Positions 1 to 8,149 of a stretch of 64,000 nucleotides of DNA are shown one piece after another; position 1 is the first letter of the stretch; each line of letters starts with the position of its first letter. The translations under genes were made by a program, and so were the position numbers. This DNA comes from Pontibacter korlensis. Lineage in GTDB: Bacteria > Bacteroidota > Bacteroidia > Cytophagales > Hymenobacteraceae. The stretch lies in NCBI RefSeq assembly GCF_000973725.1, contig NZ_CP009621.1, positions 248,001 through 312,000 on the forward strand, given 5' to 3'. The notes beneath the pieces were generated by a model, which was not told the DNA's origin, ran no database searches, and saw only the letters and a program-made list of their open reading frames with translations.

Positions 1-1226
1 TCTGCGTTCCAGTTTTCTGCTTTGATGCGTTTATGCAACACATCCCGCACCATTTCCTTCACCTGTTCGTCTGAAAGCGCTTCATTACGGTTATAGAGGT
101 ACAGCTCGCAAATAACAGGATTTAAGTTAGACAGTGTGCCGCGGGTAAAGCGGGCACTAGCTTCTATGGTTTCGATGTCCTTCATCTTTTTAAGCTCGTT
201 GCGCATGACTTCTGTTACCTGGGTGTTAAGGCTTGCCTTTTGCAGTGCTGGCTGGCGCGAAAACTGCCAGTAAAGCATGCCTGCAATAATAAGCCCTGAA
301 ACCAGCATGGAGAGCCTGAATACAGACTCTTTCCCGTCAGCAAAACGTGCACCTTTGATGGTTACTTTGCCCAGGTATCGGAAAACCAACGCTGCCGTAA
401 ACTGGATGACTACCAGCTGAAAGAGTAGCAGGAATGCTCCACTGCGTATCAGCTGCCAGTTGCCAAAGTTCAGTGCCATACCAATCAGCCCGGTAGGAGG
501 CGCAAGCGAGGCTGCCACCAGCATACCCACAGCCGCGCCGGAAACCAAACTATCCCGCTCCGATTGAATCAAGTTGATACCTCCTGCTACACCAGCTGCC
601 AACGGTAACAAGATAGTCACCTGCGAAATGTGGCTCACGTTCACCATCATAGGGGTAGCGTGCTGCTGGCCTATCAGAAATGAAAGTATAAACGTGACTA
701 AGATGGCGGCGCCTATGGCCATAAAATAGCGCAACAAGCTTTGTTTAAGCAGCCCGCCTTTTCCTGAGGCTGCTCCCAGGGCAGCGTTCATGGCTGGCCC
801 GGCGAACGGTGAAACCAGCATGGCGGCCACCAGCAAATAACTAGTGTTCGTATAAAAGCCCACCCACACCAGCATGCCGCCTGCTACAGCGTATGTCAGC
901 AGCCCAACTTTTGAGCCCACACTCTGCAAGCCTCCTAAAAAAATCTCTAAAGGACTGCGGTAGGTTACGTCCGTTACCTGGTCCGGCGCATCACCCTGGG
1001 GTGGGTACATTGTAATAACTCCCCGGGGGACCAGCGTAATCTCTGCCTCTTCGAACTTACGCAGGTCGGCTATAAACTCGCTTACCTTCTTATTGTTGAG
1101 ATAAACTGTTACCACTTCCCCTTTCTCCACCTGATCCACCACCAGGTTTTTGCCATCGTGCTTCTCGGCTATTTCCCTTACCTCTCGTCCTTCTCCTTCT
1201 TTTACCTTTACAGTTAGTTTACGCAT
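1..1226 (-). CDS. DUF389 family integral membrane protein (partial, C-terminus off the left edge)
   Basis: Reading leftwards from the ATG at 1224-1226 gives an open frame of 408 codons with no stop before the window edge, so the gene is truncated by the window and not broken. The first ~90 residues are soluble and charged. A block of hydrophobic segments follows (about residues 95-310) with the glycine/proline-rich patches PFAGPAMNAALG and SLAPPTGLIGMAL, typical of the DUF389 (TIGR00341) hydrophobic domain. A soluble tail of ~90 residues comes last. The biochemical role of DUF389 proteins is not established; transport is a guess from topology. The upstream neighbour on the same strand ends at 1342 with a terminator between, so this gene is probably transcribed on its own. 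Confidence 0.85.
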   Translation of the reverse strand, partial: MRKLTVKVKEGEGREVREIAEKHDGKNLVVDQVEKGEVVTVYLNNKKVSEFIADLRKFEEAEITLVPRGVITMYPPQGDAPDQVTDVTYRSPLEIFLGGLQSVGSKVGLLTYAVAGGMLVWVGFYTNTSYLLVAAMLVSPFAGPAMNAALGAASGKGGLLKQSLLRYFMAIGAAILVTFILSFLIGQQHATPMMVNVSHISQVTILLPLAAGVAGGINLIQSERDSLVSGAAVGMLVAASLAPPTGLIGMALNFGNWQLIRSGAFLLLFQLVVIQFTAALVFRYLGKVTIKGARFADGKESVFRLSMLVSGLIIAGMLYWQFSRQPALQKASLNTQVTEVMRNELKKMKDIETIEASARFTRGTLSNLNPVICELYLYNRNEALSDEQVKEMVRDVLHKRIKAENWNA

Positions 1227-1287
1227 GTTCCTTTTATTTACCTCTTTTAGTACGGAGGCAGGAGGCACAGGTGTTCCAGTAAAACAG

Positions 1288-1322
1288 AAAGGCCCCTGCA
1301 ACAAGAGTTACAGGAGCCTTTC
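1288..1322 (-). terminator. Intrinsic terminator after the histidine phosphatase gene
   Basis: The stem AAAGGCnCCTG pairs with CAGGnGCCTTT around a ~13-base loop. On the minus strand it is followed by TCTGTTTT. It lies 20 bases past the stop of the minus-strand gene at 1342-1923. Confidence 0.75.
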
Positions 1323-1341
1323 TAAAATAAGTATGGGGAAG

Positions 1342-1923
1342 TTATTTACCAGCCTTACCGTAATGGTCTGTCTCTACGGTTGCCGTACCATCGGGTGCCA
1401 GTGTTACTTTAAACAGGTAGTCGTATTCCTGTTCTGATATATCTGCTACAGGTCGCTTTGCCCCCATTGCCTCTATAATTGGCAACACCGTGTTTGAGTG
1501 GCCTGATACCACCACTGTTTGCCCACGGTGCTGCTGCAGGATACGGTTTTTCAAACCATTAAAATCGTGAGCATCATACTCCTGCACTTCCAGCTTTCTT
1601 TCGTCTGCCAAAGGTTTGAGTGTGCTCTGGGTACGGACATACTTTGTGGCATAAAGGGCATCTACCTGCTGCCCCTGCAATAACGCGCGCAGTGCCTCTG
1701 CACGTGCCAGACCTGCTGGTGTTAAGTCAGGGTCCTGGTTATCCGGGTTTGAGATATCTTTTTCAGCATGACGCACCAGGTAAATTTCTGTTGGCTCTGC
1801 ATTGTTATCAACAGGGTCTACCACGGACAGGGCTCCCTCCTGCCCCACTGTGGATTGCCGACATGCTACAGAAAGCAGCATTAACAGAGGTACTAAAAAC
1901 TGTTGTAGTAAATGTCTTTTCAT
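1342..1923 (-). CDS. Histidine phosphatase superfamily lipoprotein (SixA/phosphoglycerate mutase-like)
   Basis: A 193-residue protein. It begins with a signal sequence and lipobox (LSVAC, Cys21), so it is probably an envelope lipoprotein. The catalytic RHAEK motif sits at residues 51-55, the RHG-type phosphohistidine nucleophile of the branch. A second conserved histidine lies in SGHSNTV (His142). The short single-domain length fits SixA-like phosphatases more than glycolytic mutases, and the substrate cannot be read from sequence. The stop is followed by a terminator. The upstream gene on the same strand ends 47 bases away, so the two may be co-transcribed. Confidence 0.85.
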   Translation of the reverse strand: MKRHLLQQFLVPLLMLLSVACRQSTVGQEGALSVVDPVDNNAEPTEIYLVRHAEKDISNPDNQDPDLTPAGLARAEALRALLQGQQVDALYATKYVRTQSTLKPLADERKLEVQEYDAHDFNGLKNRILQQHRGQTVVVSGHSNTVLPIIEAMGAKRPVADISEQEYDYLFKVTLAPDGTATVETDHYGKAGK

Positions 1924-1970
1924 GTAAACGACTGTAGGTTAGATGTATGGAAATTGATGGTTGTGTTTAA

Positions 1971-4859
1971 CTATGCCTGAGCCAACTGTACGCCGGCCTG
2001 TGCCACATTCTCGGCATCCTGCATGCGTCCTTTCTGTTGCAGCAGGCGCACCAGGCGCTGCCGTATTTCCAGTTGGTAAGGGTACAGCAAAAGGGAATTT
2101 TCATACACACGAACAGCGCTGTTAATTTTTCCTTTCGCTTCATACATGCGGCCTCGGGCGGATTGTATCTGTGCCTCCTGCACAACAGTTTCCGGTTTTG
2201 GGAGCTGCTTTATAATGGCCTTAGCTTTATCCTTGTGCCCCAGTGTTGCCAGTACAGACACCAGCAAATGCCTCTCCTGCATCGGCAGGCTAAGCTCATT
2301 ATCCAGCAGGGGCTGCGCCACCTGCTGAGCGGCATTTTTATCCTCCAGTTGCAGCTGGTAGGCCGCCATACGCACCATAAAGTCAGCACGTGGCGAGCCA
2401 GCAGCCGTTAAAATGCGCTGCGCCTCCTCCAGTGTTTCAAAAGCTTCTTTATACTTACCCTGGGTAGCCAGCACATCGGCATACTGCCTGCGCAATTCAT
2501 AATTTTGCGGTTTCAGTGTCACCAACCTTTTCAGCTCCTGTACCGCCTCCGGGTTTAGACTTGTAGTACCTTTTAACCAGCTGGCATAAGCCATAGCCTC
2601 ATCCCGACGATCACGCAGGTATGTTGAAACAGTTGGAGCATGCGCTACATAAGCTTCGGCCACAGCAATAGCCTCGGGCACCATGCCATAGTCCACAAAA
2701 AACTCCCGAAACCTTTCATTCGACTCTGCTCGCATTAACAGGTCATCTTCCAGGTCAGCAGCCTTTTTATAAAGCGCTATCTGGCTCATGAGTGCATCGT
2801 GGGCATTCAGCTTGCCACGGCGCTTCATGATTTCCAGCAGCTCTGCCTCTGCCAGGTATATGGGTGCATAGCTTGCGTCTATACGCTTAGCCTGCTCCAG
2901 CCAAGCCTGCGCCTCCTTATACTTTTTCTGATGCTGGGCTACACCGGCATAAGCCAACAGGGCAGGCTGGTAGTTTTTATTCCACACCAGGGCACTATCT
3001 AAGTATACTATTGCTTGCTGCAAGTCGTCCCGTCGCTGAGCCTTTTGTGCCAGGTTTACGTATACCTGCGCCCAATTACTGGCCATTGCCTGCTTATCGC
3101 CGGATAAATAAGCTCGCTGCCGTGCCACCAACCCGTCCAGAAATGTATACAGTTCCGGATCTTTGGCTTTGAGGTCTGCCGTGGTGTTGATGGACTTATG
3201 GTTAAGCGGATGCACCTTTACCGGCTCAAAGTAGGCTGGGTAGGTCTGTGCCAGGTATTCGTGCTCATTATTGGCAGAGTAATAATCCAACGTGCGGCCC
3301 TGCTCCATAGCCTGGTTGTAAAGCCTACGTACTTCGCGTTTCTCAGCATCCGTAAAAACACGCTGATGAAACAGGTGTACATACTCATGCAGTACCACGT
3401 TGCGCTCCAGGTAAGAACCGCGCACCACATACTCAATGGCCGCAGCCCCACTGCCTACACCCCGGATGTCCATCCACTGGCGGTTATCAAAAGTTGTAGC
3501 TTGCCGGAAATATGGGGAGCCCATAGCAATAGCCAGGTCTATATGCAGTGGAGGAATGACAAACTTCTCTCCTTGTTTCGATAAAAAGGGGAAATACACG
3601 ATGCTCTCATACAGCTGCGACCACACCATCTGCTGTACTTCGTCGCCAGGGTAATAAGCAACATCCGGAAATACCCTGGCGAAGTTTTCAGGATCTGCAA
3701 TTACTGTCTGTAGTACTACCTGCTGCAGCGAATCGTAGTTGTGCAGGTAAGTGAGCTGCTTTTGCTTTATCACAGCGGCCAGTGCATTATGCGCCGGTCC
3801 GTAGTGTTTCTTTTTCTGGAGGATACCTTGAAATACAGCCTGGGCTGAATCGAGGCGTGCCTGCCGGTTCATATCAAAGGCCATATAGAAAGCAGAACCG
3901 CGCAACATGGCAGGCAGTACAGAGTTCTTATACTTTTGCTGCACATGTGCAGCCTCTGCCAGCGCCTCTGCTACCTTGTTTTCAGAAAGTAATCTATCGG
4001 CAGCCTTTAGCTCCTGACGCACCTGCTCGTCATCTGCTTGGGCATAATCGGCATAGGTCAGGTTGGTATGGCCGTTGCCCCAGTGCCAGTGGGTCACGTA
4101 ATGCAGTGGGTTCAGCTCCAAAGCCAGTTCCCATTGTGCCGCCATGTTATGAAGCTGCGTCGCATCCACACGGCGCCAGATGGCATAGCCGTAGTTAAAG
4201 CGGGCATCGGCGTTAAATGGGTTCAGGCTGAGGCTGTTGATAAGCGGCTGCTCAGCCAGCTCCGGCTTTTGGTTCCAGAAGTGTACATCAGACTCCAGTA
4301 GCCAGGCATCAGCATTGTTGCGATTCCAACGCTGTACTTTCCTGGCCCACTCCAAGGCCTCACCATATTTCTTTTGAAGCATCAGCACACGCCCTACAAG
4401 CAAAGCGGCGTCCTCGTCTTGTGCGTTACGCTTTAGCAACTGGTTAGCTGTAGCCAGTGCTTTCTCCAGCTCCCAAGCCTGTACCTGCAGCTTACTTTGC
4501 AGCAGCCGTGCCTCACGCTCCTGAGGGTTCTCCTGCAGCACCTCTTTTACCAGTGCTTCGGCCTGGCTAAACCTGTTCTCCAGTATAGCTAACCGCGCCT
4601 GCGCCAGCTTTACCCCCGTGCTGGCAGAAGCAGACTGCAGCACATGCTTTGCTTCCTGCCAGGCACCTAAATCCAGCAGGCGTGTTGCTTTCTGCGCCGG
4701 GCTAATGCTTACTTCCATTGCCTGCTGGCGCTCCTGCTGTAGCTTTTGGCGAACCTCCGCTACTTCATTGGGGTGCTGGGCAAAAACAGGAATGGCCGTC
4801 AGGAAAACAGACGCGCAGAGCAGTACTTTAGAAATAGAAAGCATTGGAATGAGGTTCAC
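1971..4859 (-). CDS. Secreted TPR-repeat protein with HExxH metallopeptidase domain
   Basis: A 962-residue protein with an N-terminal signal peptide (cleavage likely after VFA near residue 28). Degenerate tetratricopeptide-like helical repeats occupy about residues 60-280 and again 600-960. Between them is a peptidase-like segment with HEYVH at residues 491-495, a zinc-binding HExxH signature. A downstream NEHEYLAQ could supply the third (Glu) ligand, as in gluzincins. This suggests a periplasmic or outer-membrane-associated metalloprotease flanked by protein-binding repeats. The arrangement is known among Bacteroidota but I cannot name a characterised family. No substrate is evident. Confidence 0.75.
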   Translation of the reverse strand: MNLIPMLSISKVLLCASVFLTAIPVFAQHPNEVAEVRQKLQQERQQAMEVSISPAQKATRLLDLGAWQEAKHVLQSASASTGVKLAQARLAILENRFSQAEALVKEVLQENPQEREARLLQSKLQVQAWELEKALATANQLLKRNAQDEDAALLVGRVLMLQKKYGEALEWARKVQRWNRNNADAWLLESDVHFWNQKPELAEQPLINSLSLNPFNADARFNYGYAIWRRVDATQLHNMAAQWELALELNPLHYVTHWHWGNGHTNLTYADYAQADDEQVRQELKAADRLLSENKVAEALAEAAHVQQKYKNSVLPAMLRGSAFYMAFDMNRQARLDSAQAVFQGILQKKKHYGPAHNALAAVIKQKQLTYLHNYDSLQQVVLQTVIADPENFARVFPDVAYYPGDEVQQMVWSQLYESIVYFPFLSKQGEKFVIPPLHIDLAIAMGSPYFRQATTFDNRQWMDIRGVGSGAAAIEYVVRGSYLERNVVLHEYVHLFHQRVFTDAEKREVRRLYNQAMEQGRTLDYYSANNEHEYLAQTYPAYFEPVKVHPLNHKSINTTADLKAKDPELYTFLDGLVARQRAYLSGDKQAMASNWAQVYVNLAQKAQRRDDLQQAIVYLDSALVWNKNYQPALLAYAGVAQHQKKYKEAQAWLEQAKRIDASYAPIYLAEAELLEIMKRRGKLNAHDALMSQIALYKKAADLEDDLLMRAESNERFREFFVDYGMVPEAIAVAEAYVAHAPTVSTYLRDRRDEAMAYASWLKGTTSLNPEAVQELKRLVTLKPQNYELRRQYADVLATQGKYKEAFETLEEAQRILTAAGSPRADFMVRMAAYQLQLEDKNAAQQVAQPLLDNELSLPMQERHLLVSVLATLGHKDKAKAIIKQLPKPETVVQEAQIQSARGRMYEAKGKINSAVRVYENSLLLYPYQLEIRQRLVRLLQQKGRMQDAENVAQAGVQLAQA

Positions 4860-4940
4860 AGATGACTATCCCATAAAAGTATAATATTCCTGCTTTTGAT
4901 AAAAGGAACAAGAGGTTATCTTTATTTGACATTCCCACCG

Positions 4941-5123
4941 CTAAAGCAGGTTGGATTCTTGGGCTACCTCGCTACTGCGACCGTATATCTCCCAAGCTGA
5001 AACGGTCTGCCCGACCGCCTTATTTCTTATATTACTAGCTGCGTTCACATCCCGGTGCAGGGCATGTTTGCTGCAGCAAAGGTAACAGCCGGCAAGTGCA
5101 GGCGGTAGAACATAGGGTAAGAT
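4941..5123 (-). pseudogene. tnpB: Remnant of an IS200/IS605-type tnpB (C-terminal 60 codons)
   Basis: On the minus strand an open frame of 60 codons ends with TAG at 4941. It carries the conserved end of TnpB: a zinc-ribbon half CYLCC followed by HRDVNAASNIRN, the RuvC-III DRDxNAAxNI block with His in place of the first Asp. It ends in AWEIYGRSSEVAQES, resembling typical TnpB tails. The frame is closed upstream by an in-frame stop at 5124-5126, and nothing recognisable as the rest of TnpB follows within the gap. The sequence after the stop (TAGCGGTGGGAATGTC) looks like an IS605-family right end. So this is a decayed 3' fragment, not a working nuclease. Confidence 0.75.
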
Positions 5124-5628
5124 CTAACCCAGCAAAAGTAAAGGAATGTCGCACCACATCCAGAGCGTCTTTGCCCACATCGACGCCCAGGTTCTGACAG
5201 AGTAAATTTTTCATAGCTGAAAGGGGCTTAAGTGGACAAAAAACATTCATCTTCCGGGCCTACACTCACTCATGCCTGCGGATGGGGCAGCCTCTAGGTA
5301 CTGTCCAGGCTTTTAAGATGAAGAGAAAGGGAAGGGCTTTCTCCCTCCCTTTCTGTTGGCTTACGTTTAAGAGCCTGATAAAATTGCACATACGCTTATA
5401 CTGCCAAAGATATGAGTGCCAGGGCTTTCTTTGGCATTTAATCGTAAAAAGCTCTTCCATCAGGGGCGGCTCATTTAAAGCCACTTGGCAGTAAATCACA
5501 AATTGCCAGTCTCCTATAAACAATCTACAGATTTTCTACAGATTCCCAATCTAGCTTTGGCCTGCTTGTTTCACTGAGCTCCGGCTCAGGAATACAGCAG
5601 TTAAGAACCACAGTTACTCTTACAGGAT
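5124..5628. other. Gap between tnpB remnant and the glycan cassette
   Basis: About 500 bases without a convincing gene. A short minus-strand reading near 5130-5250 contains GVDVGKDALDVV, which faintly recalls the start of DEDD (IS110) transposases or a TnpB RuvC-I strand. It is not continuous with any intact domain. An inverted repeat with AGAAAGGGA/TCCCTTTCT arms lies at 5324-5354. The promoter of the downstream cassette must lie here, but I see no clear TAnnTTTG box close to 5629. Confidence 0.4.
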
Positions 5629-6684
5629 ATGGGAGCCAAGTTTCGTATACTTTTAACGGGCAGTGCCGGCTTCATAGGCCATCACCTGATGCTGGCACTG
5701 CAGCGGCATGGGCATTATGTAGTGGGCCTGGATAACCTAAACAGCTATTACGACCCTAAGCTTAAACACGAGCGGTTAACACAACAGGGCTTCAAGCCTG
5801 AAGCTGTACAGCAACAAGTTCTTCTACAGCGTAACGTTAACGCAACTACATACTTTGTGCAGCTGGATCTGGCAGATGCCACCAACCTACAGCAGCTTTT
5901 TGCTGAGCAGGCTTTTGACATAGTAATCAATCTTGCCGCGCAGGCTGGTGTACGCCATAGTATAGATCACCCGGAGGAATATGTGAAAAGCAATTTAGTC
6001 GGCTTTGCTAACCTGCTGGAGTGTTGCCGGCGCCATCGCATCAAGCACCTGCTTTTTGCCTCTTCCAGCTCGGTATATGGTCTGAACGAGCAGTCACCCT
6101 TCAGTACCAGCCACCGCACCGACTCGCCAGTTTCGTTTTATGCCGCCACTAAAAAGGCTAATGAGGTAATGGCGCACAGTTATGCCCACCTTTACGGCAT
6201 TCCAACCACAGGCCTGCGCTTTTTTACAGTATACGGCCCTTGGGGGCGTCCCGACATGGCTTACTATAGCTTTACCAAGGCCATAGTGGAAGGCACGCCG
6301 ATCCGAATCTTTAACCACGGCGACATGTTACGCGCTTTCACCTACGTAGATGACGTAGTTGAAAGCATTTTACACTTACTGCAGGTGCAGCCTCAGCATG
6401 GTTCGGTTCCGTATAAACTCTACAATATTGGAAACAACAAACCCGAGCAACTGCTGGAGATGGTGGCAATTCTGGAGCGATTGCTACAGCTCAAGGCAAA
6501 ACTAGACCTGCAGCCCATGCAGCCCGGCGATGTACAGGCCACTTATGCCGATGTAGACGATCTGATATTGGCAACCGGCTTCAGGCCACGCACCTCCCTG
6601 GATGAGGGTCTCAGCAGGTTTATGGCCTGGTTCAGGGAATACCATCAGGTGGAGGCGGAACCCCAGCTGCTAACGAAGCGATAG
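5629..6684 (+). CDS. NAD-dependent epimerase/dehydratase, UDP-glucuronate 4-epimerase-like
   Basis: A 351-residue short-chain dehydrogenase/reductase of the extended type. The NAD-binding GSAGFIG is at residues 11-17, a serine-rich strand (SSSSVYG) is near 145-151, and the catalytic YxxxK is YAATK at 171-175. The segment LDNLNSYYDPKLKHERL after the first strand, and RFFTVYGPWGRPDMA later, match the UDP-glucuronate 4-epimerase subgroup (CapI/LspL/LpsL-like), which interconverts UDP-GlcA and UDP-GalA. It is first in a plus-strand run with a GT2, a LAB_N protein and a GT39. UDP-GalA would be a sensible donor for that pathway; this is inference. Confidence 0.85.
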   Translation: MGAKFRILLTGSAGFIGHHLMLALQRHGHYVVGLDNLNSYYDPKLKHERLTQQGFKPEAVQQQVLLQRNVNATTYFVQLDLADATNLQQLFAEQAFDIVINLAAQAGVRHSIDHPEEYVKSNLVGFANLLECCRRHRIKHLLFASSSSVYGLNEQSPFSTSHRTDSPVSFYAATKKANEVMAHSYAHLYGIPTTGLRFFTVYGPWGRPDMAYYSFTKAIVEGTPIRIFNHGDMLRAFTYVDDVVESILHLLQVQPQHGSVPYKLYNIGNNKPEQLLEMVAILERLLQLKAKLDLQPMQPGDVQATYADVDDLILATGFRPRTSLDEGLSRFMAWFREYHQVEAEPQLLTKR

Positions 6685-6739
6685 CGCCTGGACTGTCCCC
6701 CAATAACCCATATTAGAATCAATTTAACATAGAGAGCAG

Positions 6740-7501
6740 ATGCTTGAAAGAGGATTAGAGTCGGTCTCGCTGACCGTGCTGGTGCCGGTTTATAACGAAG
6801 AAGGCTGTCTGCAGCGCTTCCGGGAGGCAATGGATGCCTTTTTGGCGCAATCGCCGGTGCCAACGCAGGTATTGTTTGTGAACGATGGTTCCACCGATAA
6901 CAGCCTGCACCAGATACGCCAGATCTGCCAGGGCAGCGCAGGCTACAGCTATATTTCCCTGGACTGTAACCACGGCCTCAGCACCGCCATTAAAGCCGGT
7001 ATAGACCACAGCCAGACCACACACATCGGTTATATCGACTCCGACCTGCAGACATCGCCACTGGATTTTATGCTGTTTTTTGAGCACCTGCCCCACCACC
7101 AGATGGTGATTGGCATCAGGGCCAAGCGTAAGGATACCTTCATCAAGAAACGCTCTTCTAACATAGCGAATGGCTTCCGCCGCTACATGATAAACGATGG
7201 TATCCAGGACACAGGATGCCCGCTAAAGATTATGGATGCCGCCTACGCCAAGCGGGTGCCCTTCTTCGACGGTATGCACCGCTTTCTGCCTGCGCTGATA
7301 CAACTGCAGGGGGGAAAAATAAAACAGCTGCCGGTCCAGCACTTTGAGCGCTATGCTGGGTATTCCAAATACCACCTGTTTAACCGCCTGTGGGGTCCTT
7401 TGCTTGATACTTTTGCCTTCCGCTGGATGCGCAAACGGTACATCAGGTATGGCATTGCCGAGGAGTTTGTGAATCAACCTGTAGCCAATGGACATTTCTG
7501 A
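6740..7501 (+). CDS. Family 2 glycosyltransferase (polyprenyl-phosphate sugar synthase type)
   Basis: A 253-residue GT-A fold enzyme. LTVLVPVYNEE starts at residue 11, the nucleotide-binding VNDGSTDNS is near 47, and the metal-binding DSD is at 100-102 in GYIDSDLQTSP. The fold and length match DPM1/ArnC/RgtE-like enzymes that move a sugar from a nucleotide donor to polyprenyl phosphate on the cytoplasmic side. Unlike ArnC it has no C-terminal transmembrane pair, so it is a DPM1-like single-domain form. Its 3' end overlaps the next gene by 14 bases, which implies translational coupling with the LAB_N membrane protein. Confidence 0.85.
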   Translation: MLERGLESVSLTVLVPVYNEEGCLQRFREAMDAFLAQSPVPTQVLFVNDGSTDNSLHQIRQICQGSAGYSYISLDCNHGLSTAIKAGIDHSQTTHIGYIDSDLQTSPLDFMLFFEHLPHHQMVIGIRAKRKDTFIKKRSSNIANGFRRYMINDGIQDTGCPLKIMDAAYAKRVPFFDGMHRFLPALIQLQGGKIKQLPVQHFERYAGYSKYHLFNRLWGPLLDTFAFRWMRKRYIRYGIAEEFVNQPVANGHF

Positions 7502-8144
7502 AATGCTTATTTACGGCATTGGGCTGCTGGCCCAGCTGCTGTTCTCGGCACGTATTGTCATCCAATGGGTATTGTCTGAGCGCGCAGGCAGGGTACTCTC
7601 CCCTTCCTCCTTCTGGACTACCAGCCTGGTAGCCTCCATGTTGTTGATGGCTTACGGCGCCCTGCGCAATGATATGGTGATTATAGGCGGGCAGTTTATA
7701 TCTTATTTTATTTACCTGCGCAACATAAAGCTGAAAGGCAGATGGGATGACATGTCTGTACCTGTACGCTGGGTAGCGCTGCTATCTCCTTTTATGGCTT
7801 TGGGCTGGCTGCTCTGGAGCGATACCTACAGCTTCAGCTACATGATGGAGCACAGCAAAATTTCAGGCGCATTGATTGCCTGGGGTGGTGTTGGGCAGCT
7901 GATATTTACCCTGCGCTTTGTGTACCAGTGGTATTACGCTGAGCAAATGCAGGAATCGGTTATACCTATCGGCTTCTGGAGTATTAGCCTGGTAGGTAGC
8001 CTGATGATAATATCATACGCTATGCTGCGCATTGACCCTGTGCTGTTTCTGGGCCAGATCTTTGGTGTTGTAGCCTACAGTCGCAACTTTGTACTTGGGC
8101 TGCGCGAACAGCGGTCAGCCCCAAAACCTACTACATCTAGCTAA
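7488..8144 (+). CDS. Membrane protein with two tandem LAB_N (lipid-A-disaccharide synthase N-terminal) domains
   Basis: A 218-residue polytopic membrane protein made of two homologous halves. The halves (about residues 8-78 and 128-205) share the pattern QW...E......P..FW..SL..S...YA.LR.D.V...GQ.....Y.RN, which is the LAB_N motif set. LAB_N is related to MtN3/PQ-loop folds, so an internal duplication would give a complete small transporter-like bundle. It overlaps the GT2 by 14 bases and ends 5 bases before the GT39. From this context I infer a membrane helper such as a flippase for the lipid-linked sugar, in the position ArnE/ArnF hold in the Arn pathway. That role is inferred, not shown. 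Confidence 0.8.
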   Translation: MDISEMLIYGIGLLAQLLFSARIVIQWVLSERAGRVLSPSSFWTTSLVASMLLMAYGALRNDMVIIGGQFISYFIYLRNIKLKGRWDDMSVPVRWVALLSPFMALGWLLWSDTYSFSYMMEHSKISGALIAWGGVGQLIFTLRFVYQWYYAEQMQESVIPIGFWSISLVGSLMIISYAMLRIDPVLFLGQIFGVVAYSRNFVLGLREQRSAPKPTTSS

Positions 8145-8149
8145 TCCTG

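Noticed and set aside
5130-5250. Minus-strand GVDVGKDALDVV reading as an IS110-family transposase start
   Set aside because: Only about a dozen residues fit, it is followed by unrelated sequence out of phase with the tnpB end, and no DEDD domain follows.
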